Shown: positions 17,434 to 26,241 of the stretch, in pieces
Layout: each line of letters opens with the position of its first letter
How positions within the stretch are numbered: the first letter of the stretch is position 1
Assembly: GCA_023416515.1 (NCBI GenBank)
Contig: JAEZHP010000029.1
Span: 1-55,057, forward strand
Reading direction: 5' to 3'
From: Pseudomonadota bacterium
GTDB lineage: Bacteria > Pseudomonadota > Alphaproteobacteria > Sphingomonadales > Sphingomonadaceae
Length of the DNA: 55,057 nt
Notes under the pieces: generated by a model
The model's database searches: none
Told to the model about the DNA's origin: nothing
Seen by the model: the letters and a program-made list of their open reading frames with translations, nothing else
Translations under genes and position numbers: made by a program

Positions 17434-18066
17434 TCAGCCGGCTTGGCTCCCGCCGATCGGCAGTGGCGCGACCTCGATCAGCCCTTCGCGAAGGGCTGTG
17501 CAATAGGCTTCGAGCGCCGGCGGATAGAGACGGTGCTCCTCGGCGAGGACTCGCTCCTCCAGGGTCTCCGCCGTGTCGCGCGCGTGGATCCGCACCTCGG
17601 ACTGGGCGACCGTTGGGCCGTCGTCGAGCTCGGGAGTGACGACATGGACGGTGCAGCCGCTGACGAGGTCGCCCGCTAGAAGCGCCCGACGATGGGTGTC
17701 GGTGCCCTTGTGGAGCGGCAGCAGCGAGGGGTGGATGTTGAGGATCCGGCCGCTCCAGCGCTCGACGAACTGGGTCGACAGCAGGCGCATGTAGCCGGCG
17801 AGGGCCACCAGCTCGACCCGGTGATCGATCAGCGCCTGCTCGATGAGCCGGTCGAACTCGGCGCGTTCCAGTCCCTTGTGGCTGTGCGACCAGGTCTTGA
17901 GGCCGAGCCGGCGGGCGACGACGAGGCCGCGCGCCTCGGGGACGTTCGAGCCGACCATGGCGATGGTGTAGGGGCGGGCGGGGTCGCGCTTTCGATGCTC
18001 CGCCAGAGCCTGCATGTTGGAGCCGCGGCCGGAGATCAGGACCCCGACCCGGACGGGATCATGCAT
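17434..18066 (-). CDS. purN: Phosphoribosylglycinamide formyltransferase
   Basis: 210 residues. Third step of purine synthesis: transfers formyl from 10-formyl-THF to GAR. Seen: VGVLISGRGSNMQAL, the catalytic ILNIHPSLLPLHKG (N110, H112) and SGCTVHVVTPELDDGPTVAQ, where D149 corresponds to the essential Asp of the E. coli enzyme. ATG 18066 overlaps the end of purM by eight bases, the usual purM-purN coupling. Confidence 0.97.
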   Translation of the reverse strand: MHDPVRVGVLISGRGSNMQALAEHRKRDPARPYTIAMVGSNVPEARGLVVARRLGLKTWSHSHKGLERAEFDRLIEQALIDHRVELVALAGYMRLLSTQFVERWSGRILNIHPSLLPLHKGTDTHRRALLAGDLVSGCTVHVVTPELDDGPTVAQSEVRIHARDTAETLEERVLAEEHRLYPPALEAYCTALREGLIEVAPLPIGGSQAG

Positions 18067-19165
18067 TGTGGGTGGCCGACCAGTCGCGCCCGGTCGACCA
18101 GGTGCCGGCGCTCCCGGTCACCGTGCAGCCGCGCGGGCCTTCTTCGACCCGGCCGATGGCGTGGACGGTCTCGCCCGCCTCGCGGAGCGCGTCGCTGACG
18201 GCGGCCTGCTTTCCCTCGGCGACGATCAGGGCCATTCCGATGCCGCAGTTGAAGGTGCGCGCCATCTCCTCGGGCTCGATATTCCCCTGCGCCTGGAGGA
18301 AGGCCATCAGCCGCGGCTGATCCCAGGAATCGGCGTTGAGCGTGGCGTGGAGGTGCTTGGGGAGCACGCGCGGGATGTTCTCGAGCAGGCCGCCGCCGGT
18401 GATGTGGGCGAGCGCCTTGATCCGGCCCGCGCGAATCTGTGGCAGGAGCGAGCGGACATAGATCCGGGTCGGCTCCATCAGGGCGTCGATCAGAAGCCGG
18501 TCCTGGTCGAACATCGCCGGACGGTCGAGCTTCCAGCCCTTGTCGGTCGCGAGCCTGCGCACGAGCGAGAATCCGTTGGAGTGGACGCCCGACGAGGCGA
18601 GGCCGAGGATGACGTCGCCGGCCGCCACCGAGTCGCCGGTCAGTGCCTCGCCGCGCTCGACCGCCCCGACGCAGAAGCCGGCGAGGTCATAGTCGCCGGG
18701 GGCGTACATGCCCGGCATCTCCGCGGTCTCGCCGCCGATCAGCGCGCAGCCGGCAATCCGGCAGCCCTCGGCGATCGAGGCGATGACCCGCTCGGCGATT
18801 CCGCTCTCGAGCTTTCCGGTTGCGAAATAGTCGAGGAAGAAGAGCGGTTCGGCGCCCTGGACGATGAGGTCGTTGGCGCACATTGCGACGAGGTCGATCC
18901 CGACTCCGTCATGGCGGCCGCTGTCGATGGCGAGCTTGAGCTTGGTGCCGACCCCGTCATTGGCGGCGACGAGGAGCGGATCCTTGAAGCCGGCCTGCTT
19001 GAGGTCGAAGAAGCCTCCGAAGCCGCCGAGCGAGGCGTCGGCGCCGGGCCGCGCGGTCGCCTTGGCGAGCGGTGCGATGGCCCGGACGAGGGCGTTGCCG
19101 GCGGCGATGTCCACTCCGGCATCGGCATAGGTGTAGGAGCTGTTCGGGCGGGGGTCTTCGGCCAT
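18059..19165 (-). CDS. purM: Phosphoribosylformylglycinamidine cyclo-ligase
   Basis: 368 residues. AIR synthetase, fifth step of purine synthesis: closes FGAM to AIR with ATP. Seen: the SYTYADAGVDI N-terminus, ANDGVGTKLKLA, CANDLIVQGAEPLFFLDYFA, LIGGETAEMPGMY and ASSGVHSNGFSLVRR. The frame remains open a further 580 codons upstream but only as antisense of neighbouring genes; ATG 19165 fits the family start. Divergent, 72 bases, from the secreted-protein gene. Confidence 0.97.
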   Translation of the reverse strand: MAEDPRPNSSYTYADAGVDIAAGNALVRAIAPLAKATARPGADASLGGFGGFFDLKQAGFKDPLLVAANDGVGTKLKLAIDSGRHDGVGIDLVAMCANDLIVQGAEPLFFLDYFATGKLESGIAERVIASIAEGCRIAGCALIGGETAEMPGMYAPGDYDLAGFCVGAVERGEALTGDSVAAGDVILGLASSGVHSNGFSLVRRLATDKGWKLDRPAMFDQDRLLIDALMEPTRIYVRSLLPQIRAGRIKALAHITGGGLLENIPRVLPKHLHATLNADSWDQPRLMAFLQAQGNIEPEEMARTFNCGIGMALIVAEGKQAAVSDALREAGETVHAIGRVEEGPRGCTVTGSAGTWSTGRDWSATHNA

Positions 19166-19237
19166 GCGGCTCGCTAGCCACAAGTGCGGCGGATTTCCAC
19201 GCTTGGTTTTCGCGGCTCCAGCCGCCAAAAGACCCGC

Positions 19238-20362
19238 GTGACGCGTAACCTCCGCTCTTTGCTCCTCGTCTCGACCGCCGCAGCCTTCGCGCTCGGCGGT
19301 GCCGGCCTCGTTTATGCCCAGCTCGAAGGGGCCGACCGGGGCATTCCGCCGATCGACAGCAGCTCCAACCTCGAGGTCGACGGGATCCAGGTCGACGTCG
19401 GAGGCGACAATGCCAACGAGGCGCGCCTCGCCGGCTGGCGCATTGCGCAGCGGCTGGGCTGGAAGAAATTGTGGGCTCGGACCACCGGACGGCCTGAGAA
19501 CCAGGCTCCGAACCTGAACGATTCGGTGCTCAACGACATCGTCTCTGGAATCGTCGTCGAGGAAGAGCAGATCGGCCCGACGCGCTATGTCGCCCGGCTC
19601 GGCCTGCTGTTCGACCGGGCGCGAACCGGCGAGATGCTCGGCCTCAGCGGCGAGATCCGGCGCTCGGCGCCGATGCTGGTGATCCCGGTGATGCGCACCG
19701 GATCGACAGCCTATTCGCTCGAGTTCCGCAACCAGTGGCAGAATGCCTGGGCTCAGTTCCGGACTTCGGGAAGCGCGGTCGATTATGTCCGGCCAGTCGG
19801 CAACGGACCCGATCCACTGCTTCTCAACGCGGCTCAGACGGGCCGGCGGAGCCGCGGCTGGTGGCGGTCGCTGCTCGACCAATATGGCGCCGCCGACATC
19901 ATCATGCCCGAGGTCCAGCTCCGCCGGCTCTATCCGGGCGGGCCGGCGGTCGCCCGCTTCACCGCGAAGATCGGGCCGGACGCCCAGCCCATCGGAAGCT
20001 TCGAGCTTCGGGCCGAGAATGCCGGCCAGATCCCGGCGATGCTCGCCGACGGCGTTCGGCGGCTCGACCAGCTGTTCGTCCAGGCCTTCAACGCAGGGAT
20101 GCTCCGCCCGGACCCGACCTTGGTCACTCCGGCGGCCTATCTGCCGCCCCCGCCGCCGCAGCTTCCCGAGGGAGAGATAAGGGAGGAGCAATCGGGCCTC
20201 ACCGAGATCCCGACCCAGGAGCTTCCGGTGACCCAGGGGCCGAGCGTTCCGAGCAACGTGCCGCCGCCGATCCAGCCGGTGCCGACACCCGTCCCTACGC
20301 CGGCGCCAACGCCGGTGCCGCCGCCAGCGCCGGCACCCGCGCCCGGGCCGAGAGGACGCTGA
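19238..20362 (+). CDS. Secreted protein with Pro-rich tail, function unknown
   Basis: 374 residues from GTG 19238 (VTRNLRSLLLVSTAAAF), which places a clean signal peptide at the N-terminus (cleavage near VYAQ); an upstream GTG at 19184 would bury it. The mature part has a mixed alpha/beta region (IQVDVGGDNANEARLAGWRIAQ; VVEEEQIGPTRYVARLGLLFD) and a C-terminal low-complexity tail (about 305-374) rich in Pro, Val and Thr with VPTPVPTP-type repeats. I recognise it as a protein commonly found upstream of hda in sphingomonads but know no function; no metal-binding CxxC is present. It is seven bases from hda, so likely co-transcribed. Confidence 0.8.
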   Translation: MTRNLRSLLLVSTAAAFALGGAGLVYAQLEGADRGIPPIDSSSNLEVDGIQVDVGGDNANEARLAGWRIAQRLGWKKLWARTTGRPENQAPNLNDSVLNDIVSGIVVEEEQIGPTRYVARLGLLFDRARTGEMLGLSGEIRRSAPMLVIPVMRTGSTAYSLEFRNQWQNAWAQFRTSGSAVDYVRPVGNGPDPLLLNAAQTGRRSRGWWRSLLDQYGAADIIMPEVQLRRLYPGGPAVARFTAKIGPDAQPIGSFELRAENAGQIPAMLADGVRRLDQLFVQAFNAGMLRPDPTLVTPAAYLPPPPPQLPEGEIREEQSGLTEIPTQELPVTQGPSVPSNVPPPIQPVPTPVPTPAPTPVPPPAPAPAPGPRGR

Positions 20363-20368
20363 GCGGAC

Positions 20369-20995
20369 ATGCAGCGGGACCAGATCGCGCTGCCCTTCGA
20401 ATGGCCGGTGGCGGACCGAGACGAGGATTTCCTGGTCGGCGACGCCAACCGCAACGCGTTCATCCACCTCACGCGCTGGTCGCACTGGCCGGTCATGGCG
20501 ACCCTTCTCACCGGACCCCGCAAGTCCGGGCGATCGCTGCTCGGCCGAATCTTCGCACGCCACACCCGCGGCAGGGTCTTCGACCGGGTGGAAGATCACG
20601 ACGAGGAGTCGCTCTTCCATGCCTGGAACGACGCCCAAGCGACTCGGCGGCCCTTGCTGATGATCGGCGACCGGCCTCCGCCCGGATGGGCGATCGCGCT
20701 TCCCGACCTTCGCTCGCGCCTCGCCGCGACCCCGCAGGTCGAGATTGCGGAGCCCGACGACTCGCTGCTCGGGGAGCTGATGGTCAAGCTTCTCGCCGAC
20801 CGGGGAATCGCGGCGCCTGACGGCCTCGCCGATTTTCTGGTGCCCCGCATCGAGAGAAGCTATGTCGCGCTTCAGAATGTCGTCGACACGCTCGACCGCG
20901 ACATCCTGGCGCACCGCAAGCGGATGACTCTTGCCGCAGCCCGCAACGCGCTGACCGGCGCCGGCCTCATCCGCCGAGCGGCGCGGCGAGCCTGA
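20369..20995 (+). CDS. HdaA-like DnaA-related replication regulator
   Basis: 208 residues. DnaA-family AAA+ protein lacking the DnaA DNA-binding domain. In Caulobacter, HdaA with the sliding clamp promotes ATP hydrolysis on DnaA to limit initiation. The N-terminal QIALPFEWP (5-13) matches the clamp-binding motif of Hda. The Walker A equivalent reads TGPRKSGRS, with Arg55 where Lys is normal, so ATP binding may be altered. The C-terminal AAA+ lid has the conserved RSYVALQNVVDTLDRDIL helix. Followed 20 bases later by ppk1. Confidence 0.88.
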   Translation: MQRDQIALPFEWPVADRDEDFLVGDANRNAFIHLTRWSHWPVMATLLTGPRKSGRSLLGRIFARHTRGRVFDRVEDHDEESLFHAWNDAQATRRPLLMIGDRPPPGWAIALPDLRSRLAATPQVEIAEPDDSLLGELMVKLLADRGIAAPDGLADFLVPRIERSYVALQNVVDTLDRDILAHRKRMTLAAARNALTGAGLIRRAARRA

Positions 20996-21015
20996 GAAGG
21001 ACTGGGAAGGCGAGC

Positions 21016-23193
21016 ATGGACAATCCCGCCTCGGCGTCCGTAGCCCTCGACGTCTCGCCGCCCGCTGCCGCGCCGGCCGCGCCGCCGTCTCTCTATTTCA
21101 ATCGCGAACTGTCCTGGCTGGCGTTCAATCGGCGAGTGCTCGAGGAGGCAACCAACGAGGCCCACCCGCTGCTCGAGCGGCTTCGCTTCCTGTCCATCTC
21201 GGGCAACAATCTCGACGAATTCTTCATGGTTCGCGTTGCCGGCCTCAAGGGCCAGCAGCTCGAAGGAGTCGAGGAGCGATCCGACGACGGGCTGACTCCG
21301 TCGCAGCAGCTCATCGCCATCGCCCGCGAAGCGGACGCGCTCACCGCCGCCCAGCAGGACGTGTGGACCAATCTGAGAGACCTGCTGCGCGAGGCCGACC
21401 TCGCCGTGCTCGCCCCGGAAGAGATCGGCGAGGAGGAGGGGGCCTGGCTCGATTCCTATTTCGAGGAGCAGGTCTATCCGGTCATCACTCCCCAGGCGAT
21501 CGACCCGGCTCACCCATTCCCGTTCATCCCCAACAAGGGCTTCTCGCTGATCCTCGATCTCCAGCGGGAATCGGACGGCGAGCCGATCCAGGAATTGCTG
21601 ATGGTGCCGGCGACGCTGCCGCGCTTCATCCGGCTTCCGGGCGAGGCCGACCGCTATGTCGCGATCGAGACCCTGATCCGGCGCCAGATCGGCATTCTGT
21701 TCCCCGGCTATATCCTCCTCGACGGCGGCCTGTTCCGAATCATCCGCGACAGCGACATCGAGGTCGAGGAGGAGGCCGAGGACCTGGTCCGCTTCTTCCG
21801 GACAGCGATCAAGCGCCGCCGACGCGGCCGGGTCATCCGGCTGGAGCTCGGCGCCGACATGCCGGAGAATCTCGCCGCGATGGTGCGCGAGGGACTCAAT
21901 GCCACCGAGGCGCTGGTCTTCGAGTCGACCGGTTTCCTCGGGATCAGCGATCTCGAGCTGCTCGTCGACGCCGATCGCCCCGATCTCAAGTTCGAGCCTT
22001 TCTCGCCGCGTTTCCCCGAGCGCATCCGCGAGCATGGCGGCGATTGCTTCGCGGCGATCCGGGCGAAGGACATCATCGTCCACCACCCTTATGAGAGCTT
22101 CGACGTCGTCGTCGCCTTTCTCCGCCAGGCCGCGGAGGATCCCGACGTCGTCGCGATCAAGCAGACGCTCTATCGCGCCGGCAAGCAGTCCGCAGTGATC
22201 CGAGCGCTCATCGACGCCGCCGAGGCCGGCAAATCCGTGACCGCGGTCGTCGAGTTGAAGGCCCGCTTCGACGAAGAACAGAATCTGCTCTGGGCCAACG
22301 CTCTCGAGCGCGCCGGAGTCCAGGTCGTCTACGGCTTCATCGAGTGGAAGACTCACGCCAAGATGTCACTCGTGGTCAGGCGCGAAGAGGGCGGCCATCG
22401 CACCTACTGCCACCTCGGCACCGGCAATTATCACCCGGTCACGGCGCGCATCTACACCGACCTCAGCTACTTCACCGCCGACCCCCGGGTGGGCCGCGAT
22501 GTCGCTCACATCTTCAACTACATCACCGGCTATATCGAGCCGAAGGACCTGGAGATGCTGTCGATGTCGCCGCTGCGGCTTCGCAAGGACGTCACGGCGC
22601 TAATCGACCGCGAAATCCGCAACGCCAAGTCGGGCAAGCCGGCGGCGGTCTGGGCGAAAATGAATTCGCTGGTCGATACCGAGATCATCGACAAGCTCTA
22701 CGAGGCGAGCCGGGCAGGGGTGGAGATCGAGCTGATCGTCCGCGGCATTTGCTGCCTGAGGCCCGGCCTTCTCGGGATCTCCGAGAACATCCGGGTGAAG
22801 TCGGTCGTCGGCCGCTTCCTCGAGCACAGCCGGATCTGGTGCTTCGGCAATGGCGAGGCGCTGCCCAACCGCAAGGCCAAGGTCTATATCAGCTCGGCCG
22901 ACTGGATGCCCCGCAACTTCGACCGCCGCGTCGAATATGCGGCGCCGCTGGAGAATTCCACGGTCGAGCGGCAGGTGCTCGACCAGGTCATGGTCGCCAA
23001 CATCATCGACAACGAGCAGAGCTGGCGCCTCAACAGCGACGGCACCTACACCCGGGTCAAGCCGGGCCGCGGCGAGAAGCCGTTCAACCTGCACCATTAT
23101 TTCATGACCAACCCGTCGCTCTCGGGGCGCGGCGCCGCGCTCAAGACGGGCGGCAAGGGTCCCCAGAAGCTCCAGCTCCCTCGCGGCGCCTGA
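21016..23193 (+). CDS. ppk1: Polyphosphate kinase 1
   Basis: 725 residues, full length. Makes polyphosphate from ATP reversibly via a phosphohistidine. Seen: the N-terminal YFNRELSWLAFNRRVLEEA, FFMVRVAGL, and the two catalytic-domain histidines: H447 in KTHAKMSLVV (equivalent to the E. coli autophosphorylated His) and H604 in FLEHSRIWCF. GTGNYHPVTARIYTDLSYF is also present. GGGAAGG precedes the ATG. The ppx gene starts five bases after the stop, so synthesis and breakdown enzymes share a transcript. Confidence 0.98.
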   Translation: MDNPASASVALDVSPPAAAPAAPPSLYFNRELSWLAFNRRVLEEATNEAHPLLERLRFLSISGNNLDEFFMVRVAGLKGQQLEGVEERSDDGLTPSQQLIAIAREADALTAAQQDVWTNLRDLLREADLAVLAPEEIGEEEGAWLDSYFEEQVYPVITPQAIDPAHPFPFIPNKGFSLILDLQRESDGEPIQELLMVPATLPRFIRLPGEADRYVAIETLIRRQIGILFPGYILLDGGLFRIIRDSDIEVEEEAEDLVRFFRTAIKRRRRGRVIRLELGADMPENLAAMVREGLNATEALVFESTGFLGISDLELLVDADRPDLKFEPFSPRFPERIREHGGDCFAAIRAKDIIVHHPYESFDVVVAFLRQAAEDPDVVAIKQTLYRAGKQSAVIRALIDAAEAGKSVTAVVELKARFDEEQNLLWANALERAGVQVVYGFIEWKTHAKMSLVVRREEGGHRTYCHLGTGNYHPVTARIYTDLSYFTADPRVGRDVAHIFNYITGYIEPKDLEMLSMSPLRLRKDVTALIDREIRNAKSGKPAAVWAKMNSLVDTEIIDKLYEASRAGVEIELIVRGICCLRPGLLGISENIRVKSVVGRFLEHSRIWCFGNGEALPNRKAKVYISSADWMPRNFDRRVEYAAPLENSTVERQVLDQVMVANIIDNEQSWRLNSDGTYTRVKPGRGEKPFNLHHYFMTNPSLSGRGAALKTGGKGPQKLQLPRGA

Positions 23194-23198
23194 ACCAA

Positions 23199-24656
23199 AT
23201 GATCACCCGCAAACCGGTAGCGACCATCGACATTGGGTCGAACTCGGTCCGCCTCGTCGTCTATTCGGGCGCGACCCGAGCCCCTTCAACCTTGTTCAAC
23301 GAGAAGGTGATGGCGGGCCTCGGCCGAAACATCGACCAGACGGGCAATCTCTCGACGGCGGCGCAGCAGCGAGCGCTGGCAGCGATCGCGCGGTTCAAGA
23401 TCATCATTGAGAATATGGGTGCCGCTCGAACTCGGGTGTTCGCGACCGCGGCGGTTCGCGAGGCGGCGAACGGCGCCGCCTTCCTTGACGAGGTGCGCCG
23501 GATCGGATTCGACCCCCTCGTACTGTCGGGGGAGGAGGAGGCACGTCTCGCCGGGCTCGGAGTCATATCGGGCGCGCCCGGCGCGGACGGGGTCGTCGGG
23601 GATCTTGGCGGCGGCAGCCTCGAACTCGTCGACATTGGCGAAGGCGAGGTGCGGCGCAGAACGTCCCTGCCGCTGGGCGTGCTCCGCCTTGTCGCCATGC
23701 GCGACAAGCCGGATACTGTCCTGCTTCGCAAGATTTGCAGGATCCTCGAGAAAACCGAATTTCTGGAGGCTGCTGCGGGCCGTCCTTTCTACATGGTCGG
23801 CGGATCCTGGCGCTCACTCGCGAGGGTCGATCTCGCTTTGACTCGCCATCCGCTTCCCGTCCTTCACCAGCACGAGATGGCCCCCGAGCGCCCCAAGGCC
23901 CTTCAGCGCAAGCTCGCCCGCCTGGAAGGGCGGTCAGCGAAGGAATCCGGAATCACCGCCGCGCGGGTTCCCATCCTGCCGCATGCCAACCTTTTGCTTC
24001 GCGCGGTCGTGGACACGCTCAAGCCGAGCGTCCTGGTGACCTCGTCCTTCGGCGTTCGCGAAGGCCTGCTCTACGACGATCTCGACGAGGAGACCCGCAA
24101 GCTCGATCCGCTGATCGAGGAGGCCCGTGAGGTCGGCGAAGAATATGGCCGCTTCCCGCAGCATGGCGCCCGAATCGATCGCTGGATCAGGCCCATCTTC
24201 GACGACACGCCAGCGGCCGCGCGGATTCGGCTCGCGGCGTGCCTGCTGTCGGACATCGCCTGGGCGGCTCACCCGGATTTTCGAGCGGAGCGGGGAATCG
24301 ACATGGCTCTCCACGGCGATTGGGTCGCGATCGACGCGCCGGGCCGGGTCATGCTGGCCCAGGCGCTCTTCTCCAATTTCGGCGGCAACGGCTTTCCCTA
24401 TCCGGCGATGGCGGCGCTGTGCTGGGACGGCGCCCTCAAGAGAGCCCGCCAATGGGGTCTCGCCATGCGCCTTGCCCAGCGGCTCAGCGCCGGGGTCGAA
24501 GCGCCGCTTCGCGACAGTTCATTGCGGATTGAGGGCGAGGATCTTGTCTTGCGCCTGCCGAACCGCGACTCAGCCCTGTTCGGCGAAGTGGTCGAACGCC
24601 GGCTGAAAGCGCTTGCGGCCTCCCTCGACAAGAAGCCGCGCGCCCTGGTCGCCTAG
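23199..24656 (+). CDS. ppx: Exopolyphosphatase (Ppx/GppA family)
   Basis: 485 residues. Removes terminal phosphate from polyphosphate; family members may also hydrolyse pppGpp. An ASKHA-fold N-terminus is clear: ATIDIGSNSVRLVVY, FATAAVREAANG, LSGEEEARLAGLGV and the phosphate loop GDLGGGSLEL. The C-terminal region holds a helical HD-like part. Earlier in-frame codons overlap ppk1 out of frame; ATG 23199 begins the conserved N-terminus. The stop overlaps the opposing I78-type gene by four bases (CTAG). Confidence 0.95.
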   Translation: MITRKPVATIDIGSNSVRLVVYSGATRAPSTLFNEKVMAGLGRNIDQTGNLSTAAQQRALAAIARFKIIIENMGAARTRVFATAAVREAANGAAFLDEVRRIGFDPLVLSGEEEARLAGLGVISGAPGADGVVGDLGGGSLELVDIGEGEVRRRTSLPLGVLRLVAMRDKPDTVLLRKICRILEKTEFLEAAAGRPFYMVGGSWRSLARVDLALTRHPLPVLHQHEMAPERPKALQRKLARLEGRSAKESGITAARVPILPHANLLLRAVVDTLKPSVLVTSSFGVREGLLYDDLDEETRKLDPLIEEAREVGEEYGRFPQHGARIDRWIRPIFDDTPAAARIRLAACLLSDIAWAAHPDFRAERGIDMALHGDWVAIDAPGRVMLAQALFSNFGGNGFPYPAMAALCWDGALKRARQWGLAMRLAQRLSAGVEAPLRDSSLRIEGEDLVLRLPNRDSALFGEVVERRLKALAASLDKKPRALVA

Positions 24657-24946
24657 CCGCAGTTGAAGCTGGTCACCGCGTTCGAGGAGTCGAGCAGGAT
24701 GTTGAGCCGGTCGAGACGGTAGTCCATCGTCACCGCGTCGCCGGGCCGGATCCAGCGGATGGTGCGGCTGTTGGAGATGCGCATCGCCTCGGTGCCGAGG
24801 CGCTGGGTCGCCTGCTGGCCGACGAGGCTCCCGAGATTGGTGATGGTGCAGGCGTAGCGGGGATCGTCTTCCGCCGCGATGTCGTCATTGACCGTCTCAC
24901 AGCCCGCGACCCCGAGCAGGGCGACTGCCAACAGCAGGTTACGCAT
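24653..24946 (-). CDS. I78-type peptidase-inhibitor-like lipoprotein
   Basis: 97 residues. A lipoprotein signal (LLGVAGC, acylated C16) is followed by a small domain resembling the I78 peptidase-inhibitor family: GSLVGQQATQRLGTEAM, TIRWIRPGDAVTMDYRLDRLNI and a closing FNCG. A possible disulfide joins C34 (YACTI) and the terminal Cys. The family inhibits serine peptidases; whether this one does is an inference. ATG 24946 has GGAGG six bases before it and overlaps the end of rnd by eight bases, so it depends on rnd translation. Confidence 0.82.
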   Translation of the reverse strand: MRNLLLAVALLGVAGCETVNDDIAAEDDPRYACTITNLGSLVGQQATQRLGTEAMRISNSRTIRWIRPGDAVTMDYRLDRLNILLDSSNAVTSFNCG

Positions 24947-26117
24947 CACTTTCCTCCGTACGAGTCATCACCAGCTTGCCGCGGCGAACCGCGAAGGCAA
25001 GCCGGCCCTCGACCAGGTCCAGGGCGTCGCGGCCGAATTCCTCGAACCGCCAGCCCTGAAGGATCGTCAGACCATTACGCTTGCCTGCGGCGAGCTGTTC
25101 CAGCTCCTCCGAGCGGGCGACGAGGCGGGCCGCCACATTGCTCTCGCGCGCCCGGATCTTGAGCAGAAGCTTGAGGAGGTCGGCGACCAGCGCGCCTTCC
25201 TTGCCGAGCGCAGGGCCGCGTTCGTCGCGCGCCGGCATCTCGGAGGCGGGCATCGGCTGGGCCGCGGCGAGAGCGTCCATCAGCCGCATTCCGATGTCGT
25301 TGCCCTTCCACGCCGGCGACAGGCCGCGAACCCGCGCCAGAGCCTCCTGGTTGGCGGGCGGGTGCATGGCGACGTCGGCGAGAGTCTCGTCCTTCATGAT
25401 CCGGCCGCGCGGAAGGTTCTTCGAGCGCGCCTCGATCTCCCGCCACGCAGCGAGCGCCTTGAGGCGGCCGAGCACATCGGGCTTCTTGCTCGCGATCTTC
25501 ACCCGCTTCCACGATTCGGCGGGATCGTTGAGATAGTTGGAGGGGTCCGCGATCCGCTCCATCTCCTGGTCGAGCCACTCGCCGCGGCCGGTGCGGCGGA
25601 GCTTGTCGAGCATCTTGGGGAACAGGGTCGCGAGGTGGGTGACGTCGCCGATCGCATAGTCGATCTGGCGGGCGTCGAGCGGGCGGCGGCCCCAGTCGGT
25701 GAAGCGCGCGCCCTTGTCGAGATGCTTGCCGAGGAGGCTCTCGACCAGGTTCTGGTAGCCGACCTGCTCGCCGAGGCCGAGCGCCATCGCCGCGATCTGG
25801 GTGTCGAACAGCGGGTGCGGGGTGCTCCCGGTCAGGTTGAAGATGATCTCGATATCCTGGCCGCCGGCATGGAAGACCTTGAGCACATTCTCGTTGTTGA
25901 CGAGCAGGTTAAGGAGCGGCGTGAGGTCGAGATCCTCGGACTTGGGATCGATCGCCGCGGCTTCATCGGTCGAGGCGACCTGGACCAGGCACAGGTCGGG
26001 CCAATAGCTGTTCTCGCGCATGAATTCGGTGTCGACCGTGATGAACGGGTGGGTCGACAACCGCTCGCAAAGCGCGGTCAGCTCGTCAGTCGTGGTAATC
26101 AACGGGTGAATAAGCAT
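24939..26117 (-). CDS. rnd: Ribonuclease D
   Basis: 392 residues. 3'-5' exonuclease that trims tRNA and other small RNA precursors. All DEDDy exonuclease elements are visible: VDTEFMRE (D29, E31), FHAGGQDIEI, DTQIAAMALG and YAIGDVTHL. Two HRDC-like helical regions follow (about 200-380, e.g. NQEALARVRGLSP). ATG 26117 opens the conserved N-terminus; its ribosome-binding site is weak. Divergent from aspS with 124 bases between starts, and followed by the overlapping lipoprotein gene. Confidence 0.95.
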   Translation of the reverse strand: MLIHPLITTTDELTALCERLSTHPFITVDTEFMRENSYWPDLCLVQVASTDEAAAIDPKSEDLDLTPLLNLLVNNENVLKVFHAGGQDIEIIFNLTGSTPHPLFDTQIAAMALGLGEQVGYQNLVESLLGKHLDKGARFTDWGRRPLDARQIDYAIGDVTHLATLFPKMLDKLRRTGRGEWLDQEMERIADPSNYLNDPAESWKRVKIASKKPDVLGRLKALAAWREIEARSKNLPRGRIMKDETLADVAMHPPANQEALARVRGLSPAWKGNDIGMRLMDALAAAQPMPASEMPARDERGPALGKEGALVADLLKLLLKIRARESNVAARLVARSEELEQLAAGKRNGLTILQGWRFEEFGRDALDLVEGRLAFAVRRGKLVMTRTEESDA

Positions 26118-26241
26118 CGCGCGCTCATAGGGAGCTTGGCCGCCACTGAAAACTGCCTCGCTCAACCATTGGACATATTCCTGTGAGCGGGTAGTGGGAG
26201 CGCCGATCCCAACACCAGTATATTTTGACAGGGCGATGAAG

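Noticed and set aside
17246..17503. An 85-codon minus-strand frame between purN and the SleB-type gene
   Set aside because: Ser/Arg-rich, overlaps the end of purN in another frame, no ribosome-binding site.
20230..20362. Short tandem-like CCGGTGCCGACAC-type DNA as a repeat locus
   Set aside because: It encodes the Pro/Thr/Val-rich tail of the secreted protein; unit lengths vary and a coding explanation is enough.
19238..20362. Heavy-metal-binding function for the secreted protein upstream of hda
   Set aside because: No CxxC or other metal motif is present; only the genomic position would suggest it.
19166..20914. Long minus-strand extension of purM opposite the secreted protein and hda genes
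   Set aside because: Compositional shadow with no recognisable domain. purM starts at 19165.
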